Position numbers and translations under genes: made by a program
Shown: positions 50,009-59,396 of the stretch, one piece after another
Position numbering within the stretch: the first letter of the stretch is position 1
How the letters are laid out: every line of letters starts with the position of its first letter
The notes under the pieces: generated by a model
The model's database searches: none
The model's input: the letters and a program-made list of their open reading frames with translations, nothing else
What the model was told of the DNA's origin: nothing
Source of the DNA: Halomonas sp. H10-9-1
GTDB lineage: Bacteria; Pseudomonadota; Gammaproteobacteria; Pseudomonadales; Halomonadaceae
Reading direction: 5' to 3'
NCBI RefSeq assembly: GCF_040147005.1
Contig: NZ_JAMSHO010000001.1
Location: 2,666,001-2,730,000, forward strand
DNA length: 64,000 nucleotides

Positions 50009-51208
50009 TCAGCGCACGAAGAGCTGACGCGGGAAGTCGGCCAGGGTCTCGCAACCGGTCTCGGTGATCAGGATGCTCTCGGTGATCTCCAGGCCCCAGT
50101 CGTCCTCCCACAGGCCCGGCATGAAGTGGAAGGTCATGCCCGGCTGCAGGATGGTCTCGTCGGAGGGACGCAGGCTCATGGTGCGCTCGCCCCAGTCCGG
50201 CGGATAGCTGATGCCGATGGGGTAGCCGCAGCGGGCGCCGCCGCGGTCGAAGCCGTACTTGTCCATGGCGGCCCCCAGCGCCATGGCGATGTCCGCGGTG
50301 CGGTTGCCCGGCTTGGCCACCGCCAGGCCGTTCTCGATGCCCTCGAGCAGCGCCGACTCGGCGCGCACGAACTCCACCGGCGGCCGGCCCAGGAAGACCG
50401 TCCGTGACATCGGCGCATGGTAGCGCTTGTAGACTCCGGCGATCTCGAAGAAGGTCCCCTCCCCCTGGCGAAACGGCGTGTCGTCCCAGGTCAGGTGGGG
50501 CGCGGCAGCGTCCTTGCCGGTGGGCAGCATCGGTACGATGGCCGGATAGTCGCCGCCGAACACCTGGCCGCGCTCGTCGCGCCACCCCTCGATCGCCACC
50601 CGGTAGATCTCCGAGACCAGCTTGCTCTTGGGCAGACCGGGCTCGATCACCTCGAGGATCCGCGAGTGCATCCCCTCGACGATCTTCGCCGCCACGCGCA
50701 TGTACTCGATCTCCTGGGGGGACTTGATGGCACGGCACCAGTTGACCAGGCCATTGGCATCCATGAAGCGCGCGTGGGGCAGCTCGCGCAGCAGGCTCTG
50801 GTAGGCCTTGGCCGAGAAGTAGTAGTTGTCCATCTCCATGCCCACCACGCCCTGGTGCCAGCCGCGATCGGGCATGATCGACTGGGCCAGGTACTCCATG
50901 GGGTGCATGTCGGGATTCTGGACGTAATAGTCCGGGTAGTAGGTGATGTTGTCCGCATCGATCCAGCAGGTGCGCAACGCCCCGTTGGCATCCATGCGCC
51001 GGCCATACCACACCGGCTCACCCTCCAGACCGACCAGCACGCACTGGTGCACATAGAACGACCAGCCGTCATAGCCGGTGAGCCAGGCCATGTTGGAGGG
51101 GTCGCTGACGATCAGCACATCGATACCCCGACTCGCCATCTCGGCGCGGACCTTCCACAGCCGGGTGGCATATTCCTCACGAGTGAAGGGCAGGTTTACC
51201 TGGGTCAT
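50009..51208 (-). CDS. doeA: DoeA, ectoine hydrolase
   Basis: A 399-residue cytosolic hydrolase of the creatinase/Xaa-Pro peptidase (M24) family, the same length as Halomonas elongata DoeA. It opens the ectoine ring to N-acetyl-L-2,4-diaminobutyrate. The N-terminal creatinase-like domain covers about 1-150, with SDPSNMAWLTGYDGWSFYVHQ as landmark, and the pita-bread domain follows with FEIAGVYKRYHAPMSRTVF. First gene of the doe cluster; it diverges from ghrA across 276 bases. ATG at 51208 preferred to a TTG five codons upstream. Confidence 0.93.
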   Translation of the reverse strand: MTQVNLPFTREEYATRLWKVRAEMASRGIDVLIVSDPSNMAWLTGYDGWSFYVHQCVLVGLEGEPVWYGRRMDANGALRTCWIDADNITYYPDYYVQNPDMHPMEYLAQSIMPDRGWHQGVVGMEMDNYYFSAKAYQSLLRELPHARFMDANGLVNWCRAIKSPQEIEYMRVAAKIVEGMHSRILEVIEPGLPKSKLVSEIYRVAIEGWRDERGQVFGGDYPAIVPMLPTGKDAAAPHLTWDDTPFRQGEGTFFEIAGVYKRYHAPMSRTVFLGRPPVEFVRAESALLEGIENGLAVAKPGNRTADIAMALGAAMDKYGFDRGGARCGYPIGISYPPDWGERTMSLRPSDETILQPGMTFHFMPGLWEDDWGLEITESILITETGCETLADFPRQLFVR

Positions 51209-51484
51209 TGGGCCACTCGCCAAAGCAACATCAAGAAAATGGCCCTCTCGACGAGGAGAAGGCCGGGGCCAGGGTCACGATCACTGTCGAATGCCTGAAC
51301 GGCCACGAACCACGGGCCGCTCAGTTGCACCAGGCAGTGGGGAGGACTCCCATAGCGGGAGGTTACTGCCAACCCACGGTAGCTGGTCAAGCATTTCCTG
51401 ATGAGAAAGATGCCGGGGCCACGGGCTTGTTCGCGAGACCCAGGCCCGGGATGATGGATCCATCGCGCGCCCCCAGGAGGAAAC

Positions 51485-52420
51485 ATGAAGGTACTGGTCC
51501 ATATCAACGATGCCGAACGCTGGCAGGAGGCCCTCGCCACGCGCCTGCCCGAGGCCGAGATCTTCACCAGTGCAGCGCCGGCCGACAAGCGTCGCGAGGC
51601 GGATTACCTGGCCGCGTGGAAGCCCCCCGCAACACTGCTGCGCGAACCCGTGGCCCTCAAGGGCATCGTCAACCTGGGCGCCGGGGTGGACGCCCTGCTC
51701 AACAACCCCGGGCTGCCCGCGAACGTGCCCATCGTCAAGCTGCGCGATGCCGGCATGGCGCAGCCCATCGGCGACTACGTGCGCTACGGCCTGCTGCACT
51801 TCCAGCGCGACTTCGACCGCTACCGTCGCCAGCAGCACGCCCGACAGTGGCGCGAGCACGCCCCGCTGGACAAGGCCGACTGGCCGGTGGGGGTGCTGGG
51901 GCTCGGCGCCATCGGCGCCAGGGTCGCGGCCATGATCGCCGCCGATGGCTTTCCGGTGCACGGCTGGAGCCGCTCGCCCAAGACGCTGCCCGGCATCCAC
52001 TGCCACCACGGCGATGCTGGCCTCGAGGCCCTGCTCGGCCGGGTGAAGAGCCTGGTGTTGCTGCTGCCCGACACCCCGGCCACGCGCCACATCATCGACG
52101 CCGAGGCCCTGGCCCGGCTGCCCGAGGGCGCCAGCCTGATCAACCCCGGCCGCGGCACCCTGATCGACGAGGCGGCGCTGCTGGCCGCACTCGGCAACAG
52201 CGCGGCAGAGGGACGCCTGCGCGGCGCGCTGCTCGATGCCTTCCCCGAGGAGCCGTTGCCCGCGGCGAGCCCGCTGTGGTCGCATCCACGGGTCTGGGTG
52301 ACTCCGCACATGGCCGGGCCGACCCCCCTGGAGGCGGCGCTGGACCAGGTGGCCGAGGCGCTGCGCGCCTTCGAGTCTGGCGAGCCGCTGGACGCGGTGG
52401 ATCCCACGGCCGGCTACTGA
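51485..52420 (+). CDS. ghrA: Glyoxylate/hydroxypyruvate reductase A-like dehydrogenase
   Basis: A 311-residue D-2-hydroxyacid dehydrogenase. The Rossmann GLGAIG (about 138-143), substrate Arg in NPGRGTLIDE, and catalytic His in TPHMAGP fit GhrA, which reduces glyoxylate and hydroxypyruvate with NADPH. It has a strong AGGAGG ribosome site and faces away from doeA; sharing a promoter region with ectoine hydrolase may mean joint control, but a separate role is as likely. Confidence 0.88.
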   Translation: MKVLVHINDAERWQEALATRLPEAEIFTSAAPADKRREADYLAAWKPPATLLREPVALKGIVNLGAGVDALLNNPGLPANVPIVKLRDAGMAQPIGDYVRYGLLHFQRDFDRYRRQQHARQWREHAPLDKADWPVGVLGLGAIGARVAAMIAADGFPVHGWSRSPKTLPGIHCHHGDAGLEALLGRVKSLVLLLPDTPATRHIIDAEALARLPEGASLINPGRGTLIDEAALLAALGNSAAEGRLRGALLDAFPEEPLPAASPLWSHPRVWVTPHMAGPTPLEAALDQVAEALRAFESGEPLDAVDPTAGY

Positions 52421-52601
52421 AGCACGGCTCGTCTCCTCGGGTGCGCCGGCGCTCGCTCTGCCCTCGAGCGGCTGACGACCATGCCTGCCAACAGTGGGAG
52501 AAATGTGGCATCGTCGGGTAATGGGGAACCTCCGGGCAGGCACTGGCCTCACACACCACGGGCCATGTCGGTCCAACCGGTTCCCGCGACGGAGAGCGAC
52601 C

Positions 52602-53348
52602 ATGCCCAAGCGAGCCCCCCTGTGGCCTCGGCCCAGAGGCCTGATGGCCCGTTTCATTTCCTGGCTGCTCGTCTGCTTGCCGCTGATGGCAGTGGCCGAT
52701 GCACCGGCAGCGCCGGGACCCTTGCAGCGCAGCGCAGAGAACCGCGGGGCCACCGCCTCGGTTGCGCCGCGCCCTTTCACCGCGCGCTATCGCCTGGAGG
52801 TCAAGGGCTGGCCTGCGGCCTATGTCGACCATCGGCTCTCCCGCGAAGGCGACTACTGGGAGAGCCTGATGGAAACCGGCATCCGCGTCGCCAGCGGCAG
52901 TGAACGCAGCCGCTTCCTGCTGGAGAATGGGGACATCCAGGCCCTCTACTACGCCAGCGGCTATATGCTGCTCGGGGTGGGCGACAGCTACAGCCTCTCC
53001 AGTGACAACCTGACACACCTGCCGGACCGCCAGACGGCACTCTTCGCGCTCTCGCGACGCATCATCGCTGGTGACTGCGCCGCCAGCGCCTGCGATATCG
53101 GCTACCTGGATCACAAGGGGCGCGAGGAGGCCCTCAGGGTCCGAGCCCAGGGTCGCTCGCGGATCACCCTGCCCGCGGGCACCTTCGAGGCACTGACGGT
53201 GGAGGCCAGGGAGGCCGACAAGCCCGATCGTCGCCTGGTGTTCCACTTCCACCCCGAGGTGCCGGGCCTGCTGCTCGCGGTCGACTACCAGCGTGGTGAC
53301 GAACGGCGCAGCCACCTGGCACTCAGCGAACTCAGCGTGCAGGAGTAG
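52602..53348 (+). CDS. DUF3108 periplasmic protein
   Basis: A 248-residue protein with an N-terminal signal segment (hydrophobic about 18-31, cut probably after VADA) and a DUF3108 domain (about 55-240): FTARYRLEVKGWPAAYVDHRLS opens a beta-rich fold and FEALTVEARE with LVFHFHPEVPGLLLAVDY closes it. Function unknown; family members are envelope proteins. GGAG supports the ATG at 52602; a second ATG at 52644 with AGAGG is possible and would shorten the leader. Confidence 0.82.
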   Translation: MPKRAPLWPRPRGLMARFISWLLVCLPLMAVADAPAAPGPLQRSAENRGATASVAPRPFTARYRLEVKGWPAAYVDHRLSREGDYWESLMETGIRVASGSERSRFLLENGDIQALYYASGYMLLGVGDSYSLSSDNLTHLPDRQTALFALSRRIIAGDCAASACDIGYLDHKGREEALRVRAQGRSRITLPAGTFEALTVEAREADKPDRRLVFHFHPEVPGLLLAVDYQRGDERRSHLALSELSVQE

Positions 53349-53436
53349 CCAGCCGCTTGGGAAGGCCCTCGGCGGCTGCTAGAGTAACCGCTTTCCAGGC
53401 CCGCCCCACGGCGGCCACAGAGGGAAGGGAGTCTCC

Positions 53437-54363
53437 ATGCTGAGCGGCCTGCTGATCGTGCTGCTGCCCCTGGTGCTGGGTTACCTGGTGCCGGTGCGTC
53501 ACCCCGCCGTGCTGACGGCGATCAACCGAGGGGTCAACGCCTCGGTCTATCTCATCCTGCTGCTGATGGGGTTCGGCCTGGCCGGCCTCGAGAACCTCGC
53601 CGGCCAGCTGTCGCGCATGGGCGGACAGGCGCTGACGCTGTTCGTGCTGACCTCGGCCTGCAACCTGGCGGGATTGTGGTGGCTGTCATGCCGCCTGAAG
53701 CTTGCCGCCGACCCCTCGCGCGTGGTGCCCGGTGCGCCGACCAGCAAGCTCGCCGCCATGGCCGGCTCCCTGGGCCTGGTGGGGGTCGTGCTGCTCGGCG
53801 TGACGCTCGGCCTAGCCGCCGGATGGTTATCGGCGGCACCGCTCCACGCCATGGCCGAGACCCTCGCCGAATGGGTGCTCTATGTCCTGCTGGCATTGAT
53901 CGGCTGCCAGCTACGCAACTCCGGGATGCCGCTGCGCCAGATCCTGCTCAACCCTCACGGCCTGGCCATCGCCCTGACCCTGGCCGCCACCTCGCTCATC
54001 GGCGGCCTGCTTGCCGCGCCGCTGCTCGGGCTGCGCTGGAACGAGGGGCTGGCCATGGCCGCCGGCTTCGGTTGGTACTCGCTGTCGGGCATCCTGGTAG
54101 GCGATGCCCTGGGGCCGGCGCTGGGCGCCGTTGCCTTCTTCAACGACCTGACCCGTGAGCTGGTCGCCTTCGTGCTGATCCCACTGGTGATCCGGCGACA
54201 CGCGGCCCTGGCCATCGGTTACGGCGGTGCCACCTCGATGGATTTCACTCTGCCGGTGATCCAGCAGCATGGCGGAGTCGGCTGCGTGCCGGTAGCGGTG
54301 GTCTCGGGCTTCCTGCTCTCGCTGCTCTCGCCGCCCCTGATCCTCTTCCTGCTGACGTTGTGA
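53437..54363 (+). CDS. lysO: LysO-family amino-acid exporter
   Basis: A 308-residue inner-membrane protein of about eight helices. The C-terminal half carries the DUF340/LysO blocks GFGWYSLSGILVGDALGPALGAVAFFNDLTRE and GYGGATSMDFTLPVIQQHGG, here cited by landmark only. E. coli LysO (YbjE) exports lysine and thialysine. No lysine riboswitch-like leader could be recognised in the 88 bases upstream. Substrate assumed from the family. Confidence 0.85.
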   Translation: MLSGLLIVLLPLVLGYLVPVRHPAVLTAINRGVNASVYLILLLMGFGLAGLENLAGQLSRMGGQALTLFVLTSACNLAGLWWLSCRLKLAADPSRVVPGAPTSKLAAMAGSLGLVGVVLLGVTLGLAAGWLSAAPLHAMAETLAEWVLYVLLALIGCQLRNSGMPLRQILLNPHGLAIALTLAATSLIGGLLAAPLLGLRWNEGLAMAAGFGWYSLSGILVGDALGPALGAVAFFNDLTRELVAFVLIPLVIRRHAALAIGYGGATSMDFTLPVIQQHGGVGCVPVAVVSGFLLSLLSPPLILFLLTL

Positions 54364-54370
54364 GCCGCGC

Positions 54371-54414
54371 CTTGCACCCGACTTGCACATTCGCTGACCA
54401 TTGGCTGCATCGCG
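54371..54414 (+). promoter_or_regulatory. Four 11-bp phased TGCA repeats upstream of the kinase gene
   Basis: TGCA, TGCA, TGAC and TGCA begin at 54373, 54384, 54395 and 54406, exactly 11 bases apart, mostly as CTTGCAC or GCTGCA. Tandem 11-base direct repeats are the usual binding pattern of OmpR-family regulators. A TATCCT -10-like box follows at 54440. Points to autoregulation by the response regulator encoded in this operon. Confidence 0.6.
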
Positions 54415-54462
54415 ACGCGCTACGCTGGCGAACCATCCCTATCCTACCGCGGCGAGACGCCC

Positions 54463-55899
54463 ATGCGCCTGACCCTGCCCCGCCCCGCCATCTCCCGGCT
54501 GGGCATCAAGTTGTTCGCGGTGATCCTGGTGGTCAATGTGGCCATCTCCGGCCTGGTATTCTTGGCGGTATCGAGAAGTCTCGACCAGGGCTTCCTCGAC
54601 TACCTGGACAAGACCCAGACCCAGCGTGCCGAGACCCTCGCCGCGGGACTCGCCGAGGAGTGGTCGCAACGCAGCGACTGGCAGTGGCTGCGCGCCTCGC
54701 CCCGCGCCTGGCACCGTCTGGTCCGTCACCAGCTATGGCCCGGCGCCGGGCCGGCACCGATGGGCATCGAGCGCCAGCTCGGCGATCCCAAGGATTTCGT
54801 GCTTCACGATGCCCAGGGGCTGCCGGTGATCGGCCTGCCACCGGACGGTGACGAAGAGGCCGCCACCCTTCACTGGCTACCCATCGAGCACCGGGGCGAG
54901 CGCGTCGGCACCCTCGGCTATCGCCCGCCGGAACAACTGATGGCCCGCATGGAGCGGGTCTTCCTTACCCGCCAGCAGCGTAACCTGGGCATCATCATCG
55001 GTGCCCTGGGCCTGGCTTCGCTGCTGTTGGCCGGCGGTCTCTCCTGGTGGCTGGGACGACGCACCCGGGGCATGGCGCTGGCCACTCGGCGCCTTACCGA
55101 AGGCGACTACGGCACTCGCCTGCCGGAGCACGGCCGCGATGAACTGTCGCGGCTCTCGCGCGACTTCAACGTGCTGGCCGCCACCCTGGAGGCGAGCCGC
55201 GAGGCGCGCAGTCGCTGGGTCTCGGACATCGCCCATGAGCTGCGCACCCCATTGGCGGTGCTGCGCGGCGAGATCGAGGCGATGCAGGACGGCATCCGCC
55301 GCCTGGATCACGAGAGCCTGCACTCGCTCTCCCAGGAGGTGGAGCAGCTCGAGCGCCTGGTCGCCGACCTGCGGCTGCTCTCCCAGAGCGACGCCGGCGC
55401 CCTGGAGGTCCAGCTGGCGCCGCTGAACCTCGCCGACAGCCTGCGCCAGCGCCTCGACGAGGCCAGCGGCTGGCTGGACGATAGCGGCCTCACCCTGGAG
55501 GGCACGATCCCCGAGGTGGCCTGGATCCGCGGCGACGCCAGCCGCCTGCGGCAGCTGTGGAGCAACCTGCTGGACAACACCTGCGCCTATACGCGCCCCC
55601 CCGGCCGGCTGAGCGTAAGCCTTGAGAGCAGCGCCGACGGCGTCCGCATCCTCTGGGATGACAGCGCGCCGGGTGTCCCGGCGGCCCAACTGTCACGACT
55701 CACCGAACGGCTCTACCGGGTCGAGGGCTCGCGCAGCCGGGCCAGCGGTGGCAGTGGCCTGGGACTCTCCATCGCCACCGCCCTGGTCAAGGCCCACGGC
55801 GGCGAAATGACGGCTGCCGCCTCGCCGCTCGGTGGGTTACGCTGGGTCCTGCGTTTCCCACCACTCGATGACACCACGCCCTTGGAGGAGTCCGCATGA
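54463..55899 (+). CDS. baeS: BaeS-like sensor histidine kinase
   Basis: A 478-residue membrane kinase: TM1 about 15-37, periplasmic sensor 38-172, TM2 about 174-196, HAMP 197-248, HisKA with phospho-acceptor His258 in AHELRTPLAV, and a C-terminal ATPase domain with a short N box (NLLDNTCAYT) and GGSGLGLSI. The GFLDYLDKTQ and WLRASPRAWH segments in the sensor resemble BaeS-type envelope-stress kinases. Overlaps the response-regulator gene by four bases. Confidence 0.88.
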   Translation: MRLTLPRPAISRLGIKLFAVILVVNVAISGLVFLAVSRSLDQGFLDYLDKTQTQRAETLAAGLAEEWSQRSDWQWLRASPRAWHRLVRHQLWPGAGPAPMGIERQLGDPKDFVLHDAQGLPVIGLPPDGDEEAATLHWLPIEHRGERVGTLGYRPPEQLMARMERVFLTRQQRNLGIIIGALGLASLLLAGGLSWWLGRRTRGMALATRRLTEGDYGTRLPEHGRDELSRLSRDFNVLAATLEASREARSRWVSDIAHELRTPLAVLRGEIEAMQDGIRRLDHESLHSLSQEVEQLERLVADLRLLSQSDAGALEVQLAPLNLADSLRQRLDEASGWLDDSGLTLEGTIPEVAWIRGDASRLRQLWSNLLDNTCAYTRPPGRLSVSLESSADGVRILWDDSAPGVPAAQLSRLTERLYRVEGSRSRASGGSGLGLSIATALVKAHGGEMTAAASPLGGLRWVLRFPPLDDTTPLEESA

Positions 55900-56609
55900 C
55901 CCAGGCAGAGCACCCCCAGCGCATCCTGATCGTCGAGGATGAACCCAAGATCGCCCGGCTGGTGGCCGACTACCTGGCCGGCAACGGCTTCGAACCTCAC
56001 CACCTGGATCACGGTGACAGCGTGCTGCCGTGGCTGGAGGAGACCCGCCAGACCGGGAAGGGGCCGGCGCTGGTGCTGCTCGACCTGATGCTGCCCGGCA
56101 CCGACGGGCTCACCCTGTGCCGCGAGATCCGCCAGCGCTGGCCGGCCCTGCCGATGATCATGCTTACCGCCCGGGTCGAGGAAGTCGACCGCCTGCTGGG
56201 CCTCGAACTCGGCGCCGATGACTACATCTGCAAGCCGTTCAGTCCCCGCGAGGTGGTCGCCCGGGTCAAGGCGGTGCTGCGCCGCGGCCAGTTGGCCAGC
56301 AAGCCAGACGCCGCCAGCAGCGACCTGGTGCTGGACGAGGAGGGCTGGCGAGCCCTGGCCGACGGCCACGACCTGGGGCTCACCGCCGTGGAGTTCCAGT
56401 TGCTCAAGGTGATGATGCATGCCCCGGGGCGGATCTTCTCCCGCGGCCAGCTGATGGACCACATGTACCGCGACCACCGCATCGTCTCCGAGCGTACCGT
56501 CGACAGCCACGTCAAGAAGCTGCGCCGCAAGATCGCCGAAACCTGGCCGGAGCGCGAGGTGATCCGTTCCGTCTACGGGGTTGGCTACAAGTACCAGCCC
56601 GAGGAGTGA
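55896..56609 (+). CDS. baeR: BaeR-like OmpR-family response regulator
   Basis: A 237-residue DNA-binding regulator: receiver domain (about 9-125) with phospho-acceptor Asp63 in LLDLMLPGTDG and Lys in YICKPFSP, then an OmpR winged helix (about 140-234) with VSERTVDSHVKKLRRK. It overlaps the kinase gene by ATGA. Four TGCA units at 11-base spacing lie both before its operon and just after its own stop, ahead of the periplasmic chaperone-like gene, so both are probable targets. Confidence 0.9.
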   Translation: MTQAEHPQRILIVEDEPKIARLVADYLAGNGFEPHHLDHGDSVLPWLEETRQTGKGPALVLLDLMLPGTDGLTLCREIRQRWPALPMIMLTARVEEVDRLLGLELGADDYICKPFSPREVVARVKAVLRRGQLASKPDAASSDLVLDEEGWRALADGHDLGLTAVEFQLLKVMMHAPGRIFSRGQLMDHMYRDHRIVSERTVDSHVKKLRRKIAETWPEREVIRSVYGVGYKYQPEE

Positions 56610-56653
56610 ACTGCACCACCTTTGCACCTTCACTGCATGGCCCTTGCACGCCG
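56610..56653 (+). promoter_or_regulatory. Four 11-bp phased TGCA repeats upstream of the Spy-like gene
   Basis: TGCA begins at 56612, 56623, 56634 and 56645, each exactly 11 bases apart, right after the regulator stop codon. Same layout, copy number and roughly the same distance to the start codon as upstream of the kinase gene. Confidence 0.65.
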
Positions 56654-56701
56654 GCAACACACAATGGCAATCGTCCACTCATGAAGAACAGGAGTTTCCC
56701 C

Positions 56702-57394
56702 ATGCAGACCCGACTCTCTCGCCGGATCCTTGCCCCCGCCCTCCTCGCCATCGCCATCGCCCCGCTGGCGCTTCAGGCCACCGCCGCACCCGGCGACAAC
56801 GAGCGCGCCGGGCAGCGCCAGCAGTGGCAGGAGGCCCGCGCCGAACACCATGCCGAGAGGCGTGCGGCACTCTTCGAGCGCGCCGACCTCGACGCCGAGA
56901 CCCGCGAGGCGCTGGAAAACGCCTACCACGAGCATCGCGAGGCCATGGCCGAGTTGCGCGAGACGCATCGCGACCATGTCGCCGAGCTGCTCAGCGATGA
57001 CCAGCAGGCCGCCCTCGACGAGGCCCGCCGCGAGATGCGCGAGGAGTATCGCAACACGCAAAGGCCGCATCGCGCCAAGGCCCTGCAGCAACACATGACC
57101 GAGATGGTCGACGGCTGGGACCTCTCCGCTGAGGAGCGCGAGGCCCTGCGCGAGCTGCGCCAGTCCCACTACGCCGATATGACCGAACTGCGCAACCGCG
57201 ACTTCGACTCCCGCGAGGAGCGCCGCGAGGCCTACCAGGCGCTGCGCGACGAGCATCGCGAGGCCCTCGCCGAGGTGCTCAGCGTGGAGCAGATCGAGGA
57301 GATGGAGCGCATCGCCCGCGAGGCCTATGGCCAGCGCGGTGGCCACGGCGATGACCGGCGTGGCGGCAGGGGCGGCGACTGCGCCGAGGACTGA
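56702..57394 (+). CDS. Spy/CpxP-like periplasmic protein
   Basis: A 230-residue periplasmic, highly charged helical protein. Signal peptide about 1-29 (cut after ATA). The mature part has repeated LTXXQ-like turns: LSDDQQAALDEA, LSAEEREALREL and LSVEQIEEMERI, the pattern of Spy and CpxP chaperones, and ends in a Gly/Asp/Arg tail with a lone Cys. Such proteins protect envelope proteins or damp the kinase. The ATG at 56702 follows AGGAG; an upstream ATG at 56684 is less well placed. Its promoter shares the 11-base repeats with the kinase operon. Confidence 0.8.
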   Translation: MQTRLSRRILAPALLAIAIAPLALQATAAPGDNERAGQRQQWQEARAEHHAERRAALFERADLDAETREALENAYHEHREAMAELRETHRDHVAELLSDDQQAALDEARREMREEYRNTQRPHRAKALQQHMTEMVDGWDLSAEEREALRELRQSHYADMTELRNRDFDSREERREAYQALRDEHREALAEVLSVEQIEEMERIAREAYGQRGGHGDDRRGGRGGDCAED

Positions 57395-57427
57395 CCGCGC
57401 CTCGACCACCGACTGCGCCTGCGACTG

Positions 57428-57460
57428 CGACAACGCCCGGCCCCGTGCCGGGCGTTGTCG
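57428..57460 (+). terminator. Hairpin after the Spy-like gene
   Basis: Fourteen-base perfect arms (57428-57441 and 57447-57460) with a 5-base loop, followed by TGTTCG. Likely terminator though T-poor. Confidence 0.65.
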
Positions 57461-57560
57461 TGTTCGAGCGGGCTAGCCTGCGACATAAGGAGCCTTGCGG
57501 CATCGCAACACCAGGGCGTAGCGTAATACCTACCGCTCTTTAGCACGCAAAGGAGTTGTC

Positions 57561-59309
57561 ATGCCCCGCGCCTCCGACGGTTTCGGCTATCGTCTCCCGC
57601 TGCCCGGCAGTGCCCTGGTCGCCGCCTGGCGCCAGGGCTACGGCCTGGCCGAGCTGCGTCGCGACCTGCTCGCCGGACTGACCATCGGCATCGTCGCGGT
57701 GCCGCTCTCCATGGCCCTGGCCATCGCCACCGGCGTGCCACCCCAGCACGGTCTCTACACCGCCATCGTCGCCGGTGCCATCATCGCCCTGACCGGGGGC
57801 TCACGCTTCAACGTCTCCGGCCCCACCGCCGCCTTCGTGGTCATCCTGTTTCCCATCGTCGCCAACCACGGCATCGGTGGCTTGTTGATCGCCACCCTGA
57901 TGGCCGGACTGATCCTGGTGGCCCTGGGACTCGCCCGCCTGGGCAGCCTGATCCAGTTTGTGCCCTACCCGGTGGTGCTCGGCTTCACCGCCGGCATCGC
58001 CGTGGTGATCGCGCTGCTGCAACTGCCCGACTTCCTCGGCCTGGAGGTGGAACTGGGCGAAGGCACCCTCGGCAATGCGGCCACCATCGCCCGGGCGGTG
58101 CCGGGACTCGACCCCGCGGAGCTGGGGATCGGCCTGATCACCCTGGCCACCCTGATCCTCTGGCCCCGCCTGCGCCTGGCGATCCCCGCGCCGCTGGCGG
58201 GACTCGCCGTGGGCACCCTGGCGGCCCTGGCGGTCACCCCGCTCGGCGTCGAGGTCGACACCATCGCTGCGCGTTTCAGTTGGAGCCTGCAGGGGGAAAG
58301 CGGCAGCGGCATTCCCCCCTTCGCGCCGAGCCTGATGCTGCCCTGGCAGCTACCCGGACCGGACGGCATGCCGCTGGTGGTGGACTTCGCACTGATCCGC
58401 GAGCTGCTGGGCCCGGCACTGGCCATCGCCATGCTGGGGGCCATCGAGTCGCTGCTCTGCGCGGTGGTGGCCGATGGCCTCACCCGCACCCGTCACGACC
58501 CCAACGCCGAGCTGCTGGGCCAGGGACTGGGCAACCTTATCGCCCCCTTCTTCGGCGGCATCACCGCCACCGCGGCACTGGCGCGCACCGCCACCAATAT
58601 CCGTAGCGGGGCCTTCTCACCGGTGGCCGCGGTGGTCCATGCCCTGGTGGTGCTGCTGGCGGTGGTGGTGCTGGCGGGCGTGCTGGCCCTGGTGCCCATG
58701 GCAGCCCTCGCCGCACTGCTGTTCATCATCGCCTGGAACATGAGCGAGGCGCGCCACTTCGTGCATACCCTGAAGAGCGCGCCGGGCAGCGACGTGGCGA
58801 TCCTGGTGATCTGCTTCGCGCTGACGGTGGTATTCGACATGGTACTGGCGGTGGCGGTGGGCATGGCGCTGGCGGCGGCGCTGTTCATTCGCCGCATGGC
58901 CGAGGTGACCCAGACCCGTCGCCTGGACGAAGAAGACCGAGACGTGCCCGGTGAGCTTCCCCACGGCGTCGCGCTCTACGCGATCGACGGCCCGTTGTTC
59001 TTCGGCGCCGCCGAGAAGGCCATCTCGTCGCTGCGGGTGGTCGACCCGGAGATTCGGGTCGTGCTGCTCGACATGCGCGACGTCCCCAGCCTCGATGCCA
59101 CCGCCATCGTCTCGCTGCAGGCGCTGGCCGAGGAGCTGCGTTCACGCCGCATTGGCCTGATCTTCGTCGACATGGCAGCACGCCAGGTGAGCAAGCTGGG
59201 CCGCGCCGGGCTGCGACGTGAAGCCGGTTGCCTGGCCGTGGTACGGGACCTGCCCCGGGGACGGCGACTCGCCGAGCGCTGGCTGGCCGCCGCCGACGGC
59301 GCGTGCTGA
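57561..59309 (+). CDS. SulP-family transporter, DauA-like, with STAS domain
   Basis: A 582-residue inner-membrane carrier with about 12-14 helices (about 30-450) and a cytosolic STAS domain (about 470-570). GIVAVPLSMALAIATGVPPQHGLYTA and GSRFNVSGPTAAFV are family landmarks; in E. coli DauA this type carries C4-dicarboxylates, in others sulfate or bicarbonate. STAS has LLDMRDVPSLDATAI, lacking an obvious phosphorylatable Ser-Thr pair but with Ser in VPSLDAT. It is distinct from the SulP at 32.9 kb. Substrate undecided. Confidence 0.87.
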   Translation: MPRASDGFGYRLPLPGSALVAAWRQGYGLAELRRDLLAGLTIGIVAVPLSMALAIATGVPPQHGLYTAIVAGAIIALTGGSRFNVSGPTAAFVVILFPIVANHGIGGLLIATLMAGLILVALGLARLGSLIQFVPYPVVLGFTAGIAVVIALLQLPDFLGLEVELGEGTLGNAATIARAVPGLDPAELGIGLITLATLILWPRLRLAIPAPLAGLAVGTLAALAVTPLGVEVDTIAARFSWSLQGESGSGIPPFAPSLMLPWQLPGPDGMPLVVDFALIRELLGPALAIAMLGAIESLLCAVVADGLTRTRHDPNAELLGQGLGNLIAPFFGGITATAALARTATNIRSGAFSPVAAVVHALVVLLAVVVLAGVLALVPMAALAALLFIIAWNMSEARHFVHTLKSAPGSDVAILVICFALTVVFDMVLAVAVGMALAAALFIRRMAEVTQTRRLDEEDRDVPGELPHGVALYAIDGPLFFGAAEKAISSLRVVDPEIRVVLLDMRDVPSLDATAIVSLQALAEELRSRRIGLIFVDMAARQVSKLGRAGLRREAGCLAVVRDLPRGRRLAERWLAAADGAC

Positions 59310-59396
59310 CGCTGCCCGTGGGCAACACCGCATGGCGCCGGGGCGCCACCTCGTCCATAGTGAAACGAAGCTATCGATCGCTGACGAGGCGAGCCC

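Noticed and set aside
51209..51484. Sigma-54 or classic promoter for doeA
   Set aside because: A TTGACC is present on the minus strand, but spacing to any -10-like box is poor, and no proper GG/GC sigma-54 pair is found.
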